A stretch of 64,000 nucleotides of DNA from Nordella sp. HKS 07 (lineage in GTDB: Bacteria > Pseudomonadota > Alphaproteobacteria > Rhizobiales > Aestuariivirgaceae): assembly GCF_011046735.1 (NCBI RefSeq), contig NZ_CP049258.1:3738001-3802000 (forward strand), in the 5' to 3' direction. The notes beneath the pieces were generated by a model that saw only the letters and a program-made list of their open reading frames with translations, did no database searches and had not been told where the DNA came from. Each line of letters opens with the position of its first letter. Position 1 is the first letter of the stretch. Positions 17,262 to 24,905 of this stretch are shown piece by piece. Both the position numbers and the translations under genes were made by a program.

Positions 17262-17936
17262 ATGATGCCTGACGTGAGCGCCACGCGTCGCCGGAGCACG
17301 ACTGGTCTGCGGCGATTCCTGGACCTGGACCAGCAACGCCATTGGATCGCGGGCAAGGCGATCCTGCGCGATGCCGTCGAACGCTCGGACTCGCCGGAGT
17401 TACGGTTCAGATACATCGCGCGCTATCAGAAGCTGCTTCGCCGGCCGCAGGCGCAAGAGGTTCTGGAGATATTACAGCGCTACGGCCGCGACTGCATACC
17501 GATACCGCGCCGCACCGAGCGGCACTACTGGTCGGTCTCCTGCCTCCCCTCGACCCCGGGCAAGGCGCTCATCCGAGTGAATGCGAGCTGGATGGAGCTT
17601 TTCTCGCTTTATGCTGAAGGCGACAGCATCCGCGCGCTATTCCTGGTGCATCTTTCGGATTTCACCAAGGATCGCTCGGCCACGCCGGGACAGATGGACG
17701 AAGCCTTTCTCGAGAGTTGCGTGAAGACGCCGGAAGATGTTGGCTGCATTTTCCCGCGCGGCGAGGACATCTTCGGCGTCAAGGTCCGCGGCGTCGCTTC
17801 GATCGGCAAATTCCTCGCGACGCGCCGCGCGCTGCGCGCCATCCGCACGTTCAACCTCACGCACATGAACCGGGGCCGCAATGCCTATCAGGCGAGCCAT
17901 TGCTACAGCCTGGCGGATCACATGCTGGCAGGCTGA
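17262..17936 (+). CDS. Hypothetical cytoplasmic protein, possible PAS-like fold
   Basis: 224 residues with an even coding composition and no signal or membrane segment. Segments such as L-R-F-R-Y-I-A-R-Y-Q-K-L-L-R-R-P and I-P-R-R-T-E-R-H-Y-W-S-V-S-C-L-P, then L-I-R-V-N-A-S-W-M-E-L-F, suggest a mixed alpha/beta sensor-like domain, but no family is certain. The C-terminus has F-N-L-T-H-M-N-R-G-R-N-A-Y-Q. It stands alone, about 175 nt after the PRC-barrel gene. No function is proposed. Confidence 0.6.
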   Translation: MMPDVSATRRRSTTGLRRFLDLDQQRHWIAGKAILRDAVERSDSPELRFRYIARYQKLLRRPQAQEVLEILQRYGRDCIPIPRRTERHYWSVSCLPSTPGKALIRVNASWMELFSLYAEGDSIRALFLVHLSDFTKDRSATPGQMDEAFLESCVKTPEDVGCIFPRGEDIFGVKVRGVASIGKFLATRRALRAIRTFNLTHMNRGRNAYQASHCYSLADHMLAG

Positions 17937-18089
17937 GTGCCGCAGAGGTCGGTGCATTCCCTTGTCGCTCAAGGACGACACGATGAAGGGTGACTGGATT
18001 GTCATCGGCATGAAGAAGGGCTAGGATCGCATCCTTGCATTCGGGGAACGATCCCGGATTCCGGCTTATATGCACAGAGGAGAAGACGC

Positions 18090-18566
18090 ATGGGTAGGAT
18101 GCTTGCCACACTATGTTGTCTAACCGCGCTTGCCGCGGCTTCGGGCGATGTTGCGGCTGCGGAGAAGCTGCGCGCCGGACTGCTTGACTGCGATGTGTCG
18201 GCGGGTGTCGGCCTAATTTTCACCGAAAAGCAAACGATGAAATGCCAGTTCAAGCCGCTCGGCGGTGGTCCGGTCGATCACTATACCGGCAAGATCGAGG
18301 AAGTCGGGATCGCTCTGGGCGAGACCGCTGGGGGAGTTCTCATCTGGAGCGTCATTTCAGATCAGAAGGGCGTCCCCAATGGCTCGCTTGCCGGCCGGTA
18401 CAAGGGCATCAGTGCCGATGCTTCGGTAGGATTGGGGCTCGGTGAAAACATTCTTCTCGGCGGCTCCAATCAAGCGTTCATGCTGCAACCGAGCTCCTAT
18501 GAGGGCCAGGTTGGCTTGAACATTGCCGCGGGCGTCACGACGGTGACGCTGCAATGGGCTCCGTAA
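18090..18566 (+). CDS. DUF992 exported protein
   Basis: 158 residues: signal peptide MGRMLATLCCLTALAAASG, then the DUF992 pattern, A-G-L-L-D-C-D-V-S-A-G-V-G near the mature N-terminus, C-Q-F-K-P, Y-T-G-K-I, the G-R-Y-K-G-I-S-A-D-A-S-V-G-L-G-L-G-E-N core and a final L-Q-P-S-S-Y-E-G-Q-V-G-L-N. DUF992 proteins are small periplasmic beta-rich proteins of alphaproteobacteria with no proven function. ATG 18090 has GAGGAG 8 nt upstream. It converges with the PfpI-family gene; a weak GCACG/CGTGC hairpin followed by a T-rich run lies between them near 18572. Confidence 0.9.
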   Translation: MGRMLATLCCLTALAAASGDVAAAEKLRAGLLDCDVSAGVGLIFTEKQTMKCQFKPLGGGPVDHYTGKIEEVGIALGETAGGVLIWSVISDQKGVPNGSLAGRYKGISADASVGLGLGENILLGGSNQAFMLQPSSYEGQVGLNIAAGVTTVTLQWAP

Positions 18567-18627
18567 CGCGCACGATCATGCGTGCATTTGTGTTCACGCT
18601 GGCTGTACCGCGTCCGGCGCCCATGCT

Positions 18628-19344
18628 CTAGTCAAGGATCGCCAGCTTCTCGAGGCCCTGCTGAATCCCCGTGCGGGTCATCGCGTTGCGGTGGACCATG
18701 AGTGCCACGGCGGCATCTGGTGCCTTGTCGGGGTGGCCGGCATCAAAAGGGGGACACGGGTCGTATTCGATGCCGAGTTGGATCGCTTGCGCGACGTCCG
18801 GCCCGGCAATCTCGGCGACGATGCGAAAGGCGAAGTCAATTCCGGACGAGACGCCGCCTGACGTGAAGACATTGCCGTCGCGCACGATCCGCCCCTTTTC
18901 GTGACGGGCGCCCACCAGCGGCAACAAGTCGACATAGGCCCAATGAGTTGCGGCCCGACGCCCCTTCAGCAGACCGGCTGCGCCAAGAAGAAAGGCGCCC
19001 GTGCAGACGGAGGTCACGTAGGTAGCGCGCTCGCTTTGCCGGCGGATGAAGTCGATCGTCTCGACATCGGCGAGGGTTTCCACCACGCCAGCACCGCCCG
19101 GCACGCAAATCAGGTCGAGAGGAGGGCAGTCCTGGAAGGTGCAGGTCGGCATGATGCCGAGACCGCGGTCGCTCGCGACCGGCTGCATGGTCTTCGCGAT
19201 GACGTGGGTCTTCGCATCAGGAAGTTTGCTGGGAGCGGAGGTCGAGGGCGGCGTTGAAAGGCGGCTCAGGACTTCAAACGGACCGGTGAAATCCAGTTGC
19301 GTGATTCCAGGGAAGATCACGAAGCCGAGATTGAAATCGGACAT
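18628..19344 (-). CDS. DJ-1/PfpI family protein, isonitrile hydratase-like
   Basis: 238 residues. It opens with F-N-L-G-F-V-I-F-P-G-I-T-Q-L-D-F-T-G-P-F-E-V, the GATase1-like N-terminus of isonitrile hydratases, with I-C-V-P-G-G-A-G-V, and the nucleophile elbow S-V-C-T-G-A-F-L-L-G-A-A-G-L-L; catalytic Cys near residue 118. T-H-W-A-Y-V-D follows, as in InhA. ATG 19344 is chosen because GGAGGA lies 9-10 nt upstream; the 6-residue-longer TTG frame covers that site. A damaged second copy of the first third plus promoter lies at 21793-22110. Likely cytoplasmic hydration of an isonitrile or a related small molecule. Confidence 0.88.
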   Translation of the reverse strand: MSDFNLGFVIFPGITQLDFTGPFEVLSRLSTPPSTSAPSKLPDAKTHVIAKTMQPVASDRGLGIMPTCTFQDCPPLDLICVPGGAGVVETLADVETIDFIRRQSERATYVTSVCTGAFLLGAAGLLKGRRAATHWAYVDLLPLVGARHEKGRIVRDGNVFTSGGVSSGIDFAFRIVAEIAGPDVAQAIQLGIEYDPCPPFDAGHPDKAPDAAVALMVHRNAMTRTGIQQGLEKLAILD

Positions 19345-19883
19345 GCCGTATTTTTCCTCCAATGTGCGCCTCGAAGATCATCGCGGATAGTGAAGCTGTC
19401 GGCAATGGTCCCTCGTCGGATATCGCGCCGGCGCCTTGTCGACCATGGCCGCCGCGATTGCGACATGGACCGAAAGCTCAGGGGTGGCGCGCGCCGGGAA
19501 GGGGCCATAAGCCCCCTTGTCAATCCCGTCCATTCCACTAGCTTTGACGCGCATCCGGCTGTCTATGATCCATAATGTTCAGGTGACGGATTTGCGGCAT
19601 CCGGACTGCGTGGGCTCTTGAGACGCCGTGTCTTGCAGCCCGATCGCTTTAGGCTTTGACTTCCAGATAATGTTGTGGCGCGTGGCGCATGAATTTATGC
19701 CGCTAACCTTTGACCTTTCGCGCGTCCTCAGGCTTTGGCGGAAAATTGCTTAGACTGTGACGGGGACAGGATTATAAAACCAAAGACGCGCTCCGGCATT
19801 ATCGTAGCTCTCGATAAAACCAGGGGCATGTCGCCTGACCAAAGCGATGTAGTTGTCTGCGAACTGCGGAAAGGGCAAATCTG
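19345..19883. other. Intergenic stretch with a possible gene-tail remnant
   Basis: The first 80 bases are the promoter side of the PfpI-family gene and are duplicated at 22016-22110. On the minus strand 19750-19878 reads F-A-D-N-Y-I-A-L-V-R-R-H-A-P-G-F then W-F-Y-N-P-V-P-V-T-V and a stop, which looks like a real protein tail with no body upstream; the HD-domain gene start interrupts it. The rest shows no gene. Confidence 0.35.
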
Positions 19884-20729
19884 ATGTTGAACCCGGCAGC
19901 GATTTTCTCAGATGCTTTCGCCTCCGAGCTTGCCAGTGTGTACGACAATGCATATGGGCGGAGCGAACCTCGCTATACGAGCATCATCTTCGAAAGCGCC
20001 AAGCTGGTGTTTGAGCGCTTGAGTTTGAGTGACGCACTCTACCACGACTCTCAGCACACGGCCTTTGTCACACTGGTCGGTCAAGACATCTTGCGCGGGC
20101 GTAGGCTGAAGTACGATGTCTCTCCGGAGGACTGGCTTCACTTCACACTTGCCACGCTCGCTCACGATATTGGCTATTTGCGAGGTGCCTGCCGATCCGA
20201 CAAAGTCGGATCATACATCATCGACCAGGAGGGGCGCACGTTCTCGCCACCGCGCGGAGCCTCTGACGCGAGCCTTGGGCCATACCACGTCGAAAGATCC
20301 AAGATTGTCGTACGTGAAAGGTTTGCATCACACCCAATTGTGGACGCCGAGCGACTCGCACTGGCAATCGAGCTGACTCGCTTTCCTGTGCCCGATGACG
20401 AGGATTATCAAGTGACGGATTCCGAGGCCGGTCTTGTGAGAGCTGCCGATCTCATCGGGCAGCTCGCCGATCCATTCTATCCCAGGAAGCTCAACGCCTT
20501 ATTCCATGAATTCGAAGAGATTGGATGTAATGCCAAGCTCGGATACCGCAGCCCGGCCGATATCGCCGCCGCGTATCCAAAGTTCTTTTGGGGCAAGGTT
20601 CAACCCTATGTGACGGACGCGATCACATATCTCGGCATGACTATCGAGGGACGGCAATGGACTGCCAATCTCTATTGCAATGTCTTTGAGATGGAACACG
20701 GACTCCGCAGCACGGGTCCAGAGGTTTAG
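19884..20729 (+). CDS. HD-domain metal-dependent phosphohydrolase
   Basis: 281 residues. The HD-superfamily metal site is present: Y-H-D-S-Q-H-T near residue 53, the doublet in T-L-A-H-D-I-G-Y-L-R-G near residue 95, and the late Asp in R-A-A-D-L-I-G-Q-L-A-D. No signal peptide or extra domain is visible. ATG 19884 has AGGGCAAA upstream. Likely a cytoplasmic phosphohydrolase acting on a nucleotide or similar phosphoester; substrate unknown. A fragment of the FAD-oxidase gene begins 16 nt after its stop, so it lies at the edge of the rearranged segment. Confidence 0.8.
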   Translation: MLNPAAIFSDAFASELASVYDNAYGRSEPRYTSIIFESAKLVFERLSLSDALYHDSQHTAFVTLVGQDILRGRRLKYDVSPEDWLHFTLATLAHDIGYLRGACRSDKVGSYIIDQEGRTFSPPRGASDASLGPYHVERSKIVVRERFASHPIVDAERLALAIELTRFPVPDDEDYQVTDSEAGLVRAADLIGQLADPFYPRKLNALFHEFEEIGCNAKLGYRSPADIAAAYPKFFWGKVQPYVTDAITYLGMTIEGRQWTANLYCNVFEMEHGLRSTGPEV

Positions 20730-20744
20730 GGGATGCGCCAGCGC

Positions 20745-20792
20745 GTGCACTTCGCCAGGCTCTACACCCATATCGATGACTTCGTCGAAAGC
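20745..20792 (+). repeat. Fragment of the FAD-oxidase gene (left half)
   Basis: 48 bp match 11946-11994 of the AGPS-like gene, same orientation (encoded L-Y-T-H-I-D-D-F-V-E-S), and stop exactly at GTCGAAAGC. The complementary right half is at 16566-16627. Both fragments abut within three bases of the same point in the intact gene. Confidence 0.85.
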
Positions 20793-20837
20793 GTGCACGC
20801 TCCTGACAACCAGACGCGCCACTGAGCGCCCCCAAAT

Positions 20838-21269
20838 TCACTTCAACGCTTTTTCTATGATCGCCCATGCCTTTGAAAAGTCCTCTCTGTCCGACCAGCC
20901 GTATGACGTGAGCCACGCTCTGGCTTCTTCGGTTCCACCCTTGACAAAGCACGCTGTGGCGTCGTCGCCATGCGGCACGAGTTCATCGCCCAGGATGTAT
21001 TCGCCATCCCACCCAGCCACTCGCTTTCCCCCGACGCTCACTGGCAGAATTTCGTCATCCGGTTCGTCGTCATCCGGTTCACCGTCATCCGGGTCATAGC
21101 CGTCGGGCCAGACAACATCGTCAACCTCGTCTCCCAGACGCATAAGCACCTCCGCTGAACGGCTGCTCAATTCCACTTGCCCGTCAGGCAGCACCTCAAT
21201 GCAGAGGTATTCAGTCCAACAATCAACAGCCCCAGAAAACTCTGCACCAAGCAAAACTTCGTATGGCAT
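20838..21269 (-). CDS. Acidic hypothetical protein
   Basis: 143 residues, strongly acidic, with a low-complexity stretch G-Y-D-P-D-D-G-E-P-D-D-D-E-P-D-D near residue 58. The N-terminal part (V-L-L-G-A-E-F-S-G-A-V-D-C-W-T-E-Y-L-C-I-E-V) and the tail (E-E-A-R-A-W-L-T-S-Y-G-W) look like a soluble alpha/beta protein. ATG 21269 has AAAGG about 8 nt upstream. Small acidic proteins in such variable regions are often immunity or anti-toxin-like, but nothing here proves that. Composition differs from the core genes. Confidence 0.6.
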   Translation of the reverse strand: MPYEVLLGAEFSGAVDCWTEYLCIEVLPDGQVELSSRSAEVLMRLGDEVDDVVWPDGYDPDDGEPDDDEPDDEILPVSVGGKRVAGWDGEYILGDELVPHGDDATACFVKGGTEEARAWLTSYGWSDREDFSKAWAIIEKALK

Positions 21270-21458
21270 GGTCGGTTACCTTTCTGAGGTTACGCCGAGG
21301 CTGTGCCCTTGCGCCCTGCCCATTCGTGGCCGGCATCATGCCCGGAGCAATTTTCCGTGCAGGGCTAGCCCTTGAATGTCTGTATTAAGGTGAGCGCCGA
21401 GCCGAAATTCAACACCGCGACAACCAGAAAAGATCGTCCCGTGTGACAATCCAACACC

Positions 21459-21638
21459 AGATTTGAGAACCGGGTCGACGAAGACAGGGCCGGCGACAAG
21501 GGAGAGGTTTCGGAACTCGATCCCGGCGCTTCCGGTGCGCTGACGATCGACCTGAAACCCGGCAAGTACTTGCTGATCTGCAATGTCCCCGGCCACTTCG
21601 CGACGGGCATGTGGACTGAGTTTACCGTCACGCCGTAG
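21459..21638 (+). pseudogene. C-terminal fragment of a cupredoxin (plastocyanin-like copper protein)
   Basis: The frame reads F-E-N-R-V-D-E-D, then L-K-P-G-K-Y-L-L-I-C-N-V-P-G-H-F-A-T-G-M-W and stops after F-T-V-T-P. The C-x4-H-x4-M spacing is the type-1 copper ligand loop of cupredoxins. The first ligand His, the upstream half and any signal peptide are missing, and no start codon is present, so this is a gene remnant joined to unrelated DNA. Confidence 0.7.
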
Positions 21639-21792
21639 CAGAAAAGCCAAGGCGTCGCCCCTTTCGCACGGGGGAATGGCATTCAGAGCGCTTCCGCATC
21701 TTATCCGGGCAGACCAAATCTCAATGCCGCGTCGCGCGGCCATAAATTAATGCCTATGACTGGACAGCTCCTAAGCCCTCCAGGAAGATGGA

Positions 21793-22015
21793 ATGGAGGG
21801 CCTCTGGAAGGTGCAGGTCGGCATATGCCGAGACCGCAATCGCTCGCAATCGGCAGCATAGACTTCGCGATGATGTGGGTTTTCGTATGAGGAACCTCGC
21901 TGGGAGCAGAGATCGACGGCGGCGTTGAAAGGCGGCTCCCGACTTCAAACGGGCCAGTGAAATCCAGTTGTGTGATCCCAGGGCAGATCACGAAGCCGAG
22001 ATTAAAATCGGACAC
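21793..22015 (-). pseudogene. Truncated duplicate of the isonitrile hydratase-like gene
   Basis: From GTG 22015 (the ATG of the intact copy is changed to GTG) the frame repeats the first 60-65 residues of the gene at 18628-19344 (F-N-L-G-F-V-I-C-P-G-I-T-Q-L-D-F-T-G-P-F-E-V) with about 80 percent base identity, then loses frame where GGCATGATGCC became GGCATATGCC and ends. The nucleophile Cys region is absent. Homology also covers the promoter side (22016-22110), so a whole 5' segment was copied. Confidence 0.8.
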
Positions 22016-22172
22016 GCCGTATTCTCTTCTAATGTGCCGAGACCAAGGCCTACACATCGGAGATGATCGCGGACAGTGAAGATCCCCGCAATGGTTCCTC
22101 GTCGGATGTCGGGTGGTACAACATTGAAATGCACATCTGACGGGCCTGTCGCTCGTTTTAGGTTGGGGCGGG

Positions 22173-23969
22173 CTACTGATCCTTCTGACCCACTGACGAA
22201 ACAGAGAATTTTGTTAACATCGAGATGAGTTTTATCATTTCAGCGGGGATCTCGTCAGAGCGCATGGCATCGATAATCGCTGATGGCGTAATGCTGACGC
22301 CATATTCACCCTGGAGATGCTTGTTAATCGCGCCAAGAGCATCTTTGCCGGGAAGCAAGCCAAGCCTGGTCTTCTCGACTGCCCACAGACGATCGAAATC
22401 TTCTAGTGCGATCTCTCCAACCCGCGTTTCGTGTAGTGTCGGTTGATTTATTCTCTCATAGCGCCTTCGATTCGTCAGGTGCTGTGAAGCAACGTAGCTT
22501 TTTCTGAAATCAGAAAAGGTATTTAAGGTCTCTGATGCGCAAGCTCTGTATGATAATTCAGTTCCTGACCTTCTTGCTTGGTCTGCTACCTTCCGTTCCG
22601 CCGCTCGATCAATTGCGGCCGGTACCAAAAGGAAATTCTCAATTTCCTTGCACATGTGGATCACTACGTAATCGCAGAATGCTCTGCACTCTTTGGAAAT
22701 CACCTCGCACTCGCCCTCGCAACGATAGTCCCTGTCAAGGACTGCGGCAGCTACAATTTGGCTACCAAGCGTTGCTTCCATCCCAAGTTTTAAGCTTCGG
22801 ATCCGCTCTGGGTTGAATCCTTCTACGGGCACAACAGCAAAATCAGCTCTATTGCCAACCGTGGTCTGTCCGATTTTCCTCGCGAACTTCCCAAGAATCT
22901 GAAAATCCTTGCCTTCGACGAAAAGTGCTCGCCGGGTTTTGGCAAGCTGCGTCAGGATCGGATTGATGTTCGAGCCAAGTATCCTAAAGACCTCTTCCAA
23001 CTGCGAGGGGTCTTTGATCCTACGAGCAGATTTCCGTCCTTTGTTTACAAGAACGATGTCGTCGGTTTCAGCTTCAGTAATAATCTCAGTCGAATGCGTT
23101 GCGATCAAGATGTCCGGACCGAGATTTCGTAGAAGCCCAAGCAACTGTCTTTGAAGTTCGGAATGGAGATAGATATCTGGTTCGTCAATCAAAAATAGAG
23201 AAACATCGCTGGATTGGATTAGATGAGTCAGCATCTGACACCAGACCTGAAATCCAAAGCCAGACCAGAATATCTCCCGTGGTATTCGCTGCTCGGGGCA
23301 GTACATGTGCAGCCTTGGTTTGTCGTGAGATCTGTCGACTTCTGGCCGTTCAATATCCATCCCCGGCCAAGTTTGAAGCAACGCGGTTCTAAACTCTTGG
23401 AATTTATCGGGATAATGGAACCAGATATTGCGAAAGTTTCTAGCGGCACGATAGTTAAAGAGTGCGAGCCTAGCGGCCTCCTTTTCGTATAGGGACTCGT
23501 GATGCTCTACTGGACCGAGAATGGGGACAAAACCAATCGGACAATTAAACTGAGCGCGGAAACTCGTAGGCGTTGAAACCGCCTTTCCTCGCGCTTCCGG
23601 TAATAAGTAGCAGACTCCGCTTTCTGGGAAGAAGAGCGTTAGCCTATTTTTGTTCGAGAGATGAAATACGACCTTTGCGGGCTCACTGTCGTCGTAGTTG
23701 AAAAAGATGTTCTCTTCAGCCACCGATATCGCACTGAGGTCGATTGAATAGCCTAACAAATTTCCGTGTGATCCGCGAACCCACTCGGCTTTGCGGGTTC
23801 CCGCTTTTCGCATCGCTGCTGCGAGAATGCGAAAGGCTGCCAGGATTGTTGATTTTCCAGCGTTGTTTGGGCCAACCAGAATGTTAAAATGGCGAAGATC
23901 AATACTGAAGCTCTTGAATGCCTTGAACCGATTGAATTCAACTCGAACAAGTTGATGTTTTTCTAACAT
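22173..23969 (-). CDS. OLD-family ATP-dependent endonuclease (ABC-type ATPase plus TOPRIM)
   Basis: 598 residues. Walker A V-G-P-N-N-A-G-K-S-T is at 32-41; the signature-like F-W-S-G-F-G-F is near 235; Walker B S-L-F-L-I-D-E-P-D is near 257-265, with the H-loop I-A-T-H-S near 289-293. A TOPRIM domain follows: A-L-F-V-E-G-K-D (Glu352) and L-D-R-D (Asp412/414), the acidic set used for nicking. This is the class 1 OLD layout; related proteins (OLD of P2, GajA) act in phage defence or exclusion. ATG 23969 has AGGAAA upstream. Base composition is visibly more AT-rich than the surroundings. No UvrD-like GajB partner is present; the nearest genes are a small unknown and an HNH nuclease. Confidence 0.88.
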   Translation of the reverse strand: MLEKHQLVRVEFNRFKAFKSFSIDLRHFNILVGPNNAGKSTILAAFRILAAAMRKAGTRKAEWVRGSHGNLLGYSIDLSAISVAEENIFFNYDDSEPAKVVFHLSNKNRLTLFFPESGVCYLLPEARGKAVSTPTSFRAQFNCPIGFVPILGPVEHHESLYEKEAARLALFNYRAARNFRNIWFHYPDKFQEFRTALLQTWPGMDIERPEVDRSHDKPRLHMYCPEQRIPREIFWSGFGFQVWCQMLTHLIQSSDVSLFLIDEPDIYLHSELQRQLLGLLRNLGPDILIATHSTEIITEAETDDIVLVNKGRKSARRIKDPSQLEEVFRILGSNINPILTQLAKTRRALFVEGKDFQILGKFARKIGQTTVGNRADFAVVPVEGFNPERIRSLKLGMEATLGSQIVAAAVLDRDYRCEGECEVISKECRAFCDYVVIHMCKEIENFLLVPAAIDRAAERKVADQARRSGTELSYRACASETLNTFSDFRKSYVASQHLTNRRRYERINQPTLHETRVGEIALEDFDRLWAVEKTRLGLLPGKDALGAINKHLQGEYGVSITPSAIIDAMRSDEIPAEMIKLISMLTKFSVSSVGQKDQ

Positions 23970-24215
23970 TCTTTTTCCTGCGGCATGATCTGTTTAGTGT
24001 TGTGCCTTCGGCCCCAATTTTAAAGGGGAGGACTATTCGATATTCGAGCCAAGAAGGTACCGCATATTGAAGCTCTTGCGGACCAAATTCTGCTTGCGGT
24101 GCGGACGTGGTCGCTCACATCGAACCGCAAGACTTTGTGGATAGCGACACGTTGCACCCGCGCCCAACATTGCAAAATTGCAGATCGCTACCGTAACCTA
24201 AAATAGCAGCAAACG

Positions 24216-24458
24216 TTATGACACTTTTGCCAAGCTTTGAACTTTCGCGTAGTGCAGCGCCGCCAAGCAAACGTCTACCCGCTTCCTCAAATCTGGCGCA
24301 AGCGATTGACCAATCTCCCAATCGGGGTCCAGCTGGTAGAGCGAGCTTTCGAGAGTATTCAGAATTTCCAAGGTGGCTGTCGGACCATCTAAGTCATCGA
24401 CGATTTTGCTAAGAAGCTGCTTCTGTTCATCATCAAACCCATCAAGATCATAACTCAT
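24216..24458 (-). CDS. Small hypothetical protein upstream of the OLD nuclease
   Basis: 80 residues from ATG 24458, which has GGAG 7 nt upstream; a longer frame to 24521 lacks such support. The sequence is acidic and helical (D-E-Q-K-Q-L-L-S-K-I-V-D-D-L-D and T-L-E-I-L-N-T-L-E-S-S-L-Y-Q-L-D). It lies about 250 nt upstream of the OLD gene on the same strand and could be expressed with it; whether it regulates or assists the nuclease is speculation. No family was recognised. Confidence 0.5.
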   Translation of the reverse strand: MSYDLDGFDDEQKQLLSKIVDDLDGPTATLEILNTLESSLYQLDPDWEIGQSLAPDLRKRVDVCLAALHYAKVQSLAKVS

Positions 24459-24716
24459 CAATGTACTCCATGTGTCTATTTCGGAGTGGGGCAAGTTGGC
24501 GGCGTGTGTGAAGTCAAACAAGGTCAGTATGACCTATGCGATCATAGTGAAGCAATAGGAGAACAGATGGTACCCAGCGCATGAAAACGGCGCTTTGTGT
24601 CGGGATCGATAAGAAATGGTGCACGGACTAAGATGAAATAGGCGCTGTTGCGCCATTGTAAGTGGATTGTAATCTAGCCGTTCCAGTCGGCATACCGTAT
24701 TATTTGCTTTTCTTCG

Positions 24717-24798
24717 GGGGAAGGGTGACAGTGCGCTTAGGGGGAGGGTGACAGTGCGCTAAACTTGGGGGATGAGAGTGACAGTCCAGCACTGTCAC
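24717..24798 (+). repeat. Iteron-like GTGACAGT repeats with a terminal hairpin
   Basis: GTGACAGT occurs at 24725, 24748 and 24778, each preceded by a G-rich tract (GGGGGAAGG, GGGGGAGG, GGGGGATGAGA). The first two repeats share GTGACAGTGCGCT. The third faces an inverted copy, ACTGTCAC at 24791-24798, with a 5-nt loop, forming a perfect 8-bp stem. It could be a protein-binding array (operator or origin-like) or the multiple terminal repeats of a lost insertion element. Confidence 0.6.
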
Positions 24799-24905
24799 CG
24801 AAATCCGAGAAAGCGTGAGATCTTGCCAGCTCAGTTGACCTTTGTAGAGGTCTAGCTCGGTCGCCCAGGAAATGTATTTCTTCCCGTCCGCCATAATGTC
24901 CTCGA

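Noticed and set aside
22173-24458. Reading the OLD gene as a Gabija system
   Set aside because: GajB (UvrD-like helicase) is absent; only the ATPase/TOPRIM component is present.
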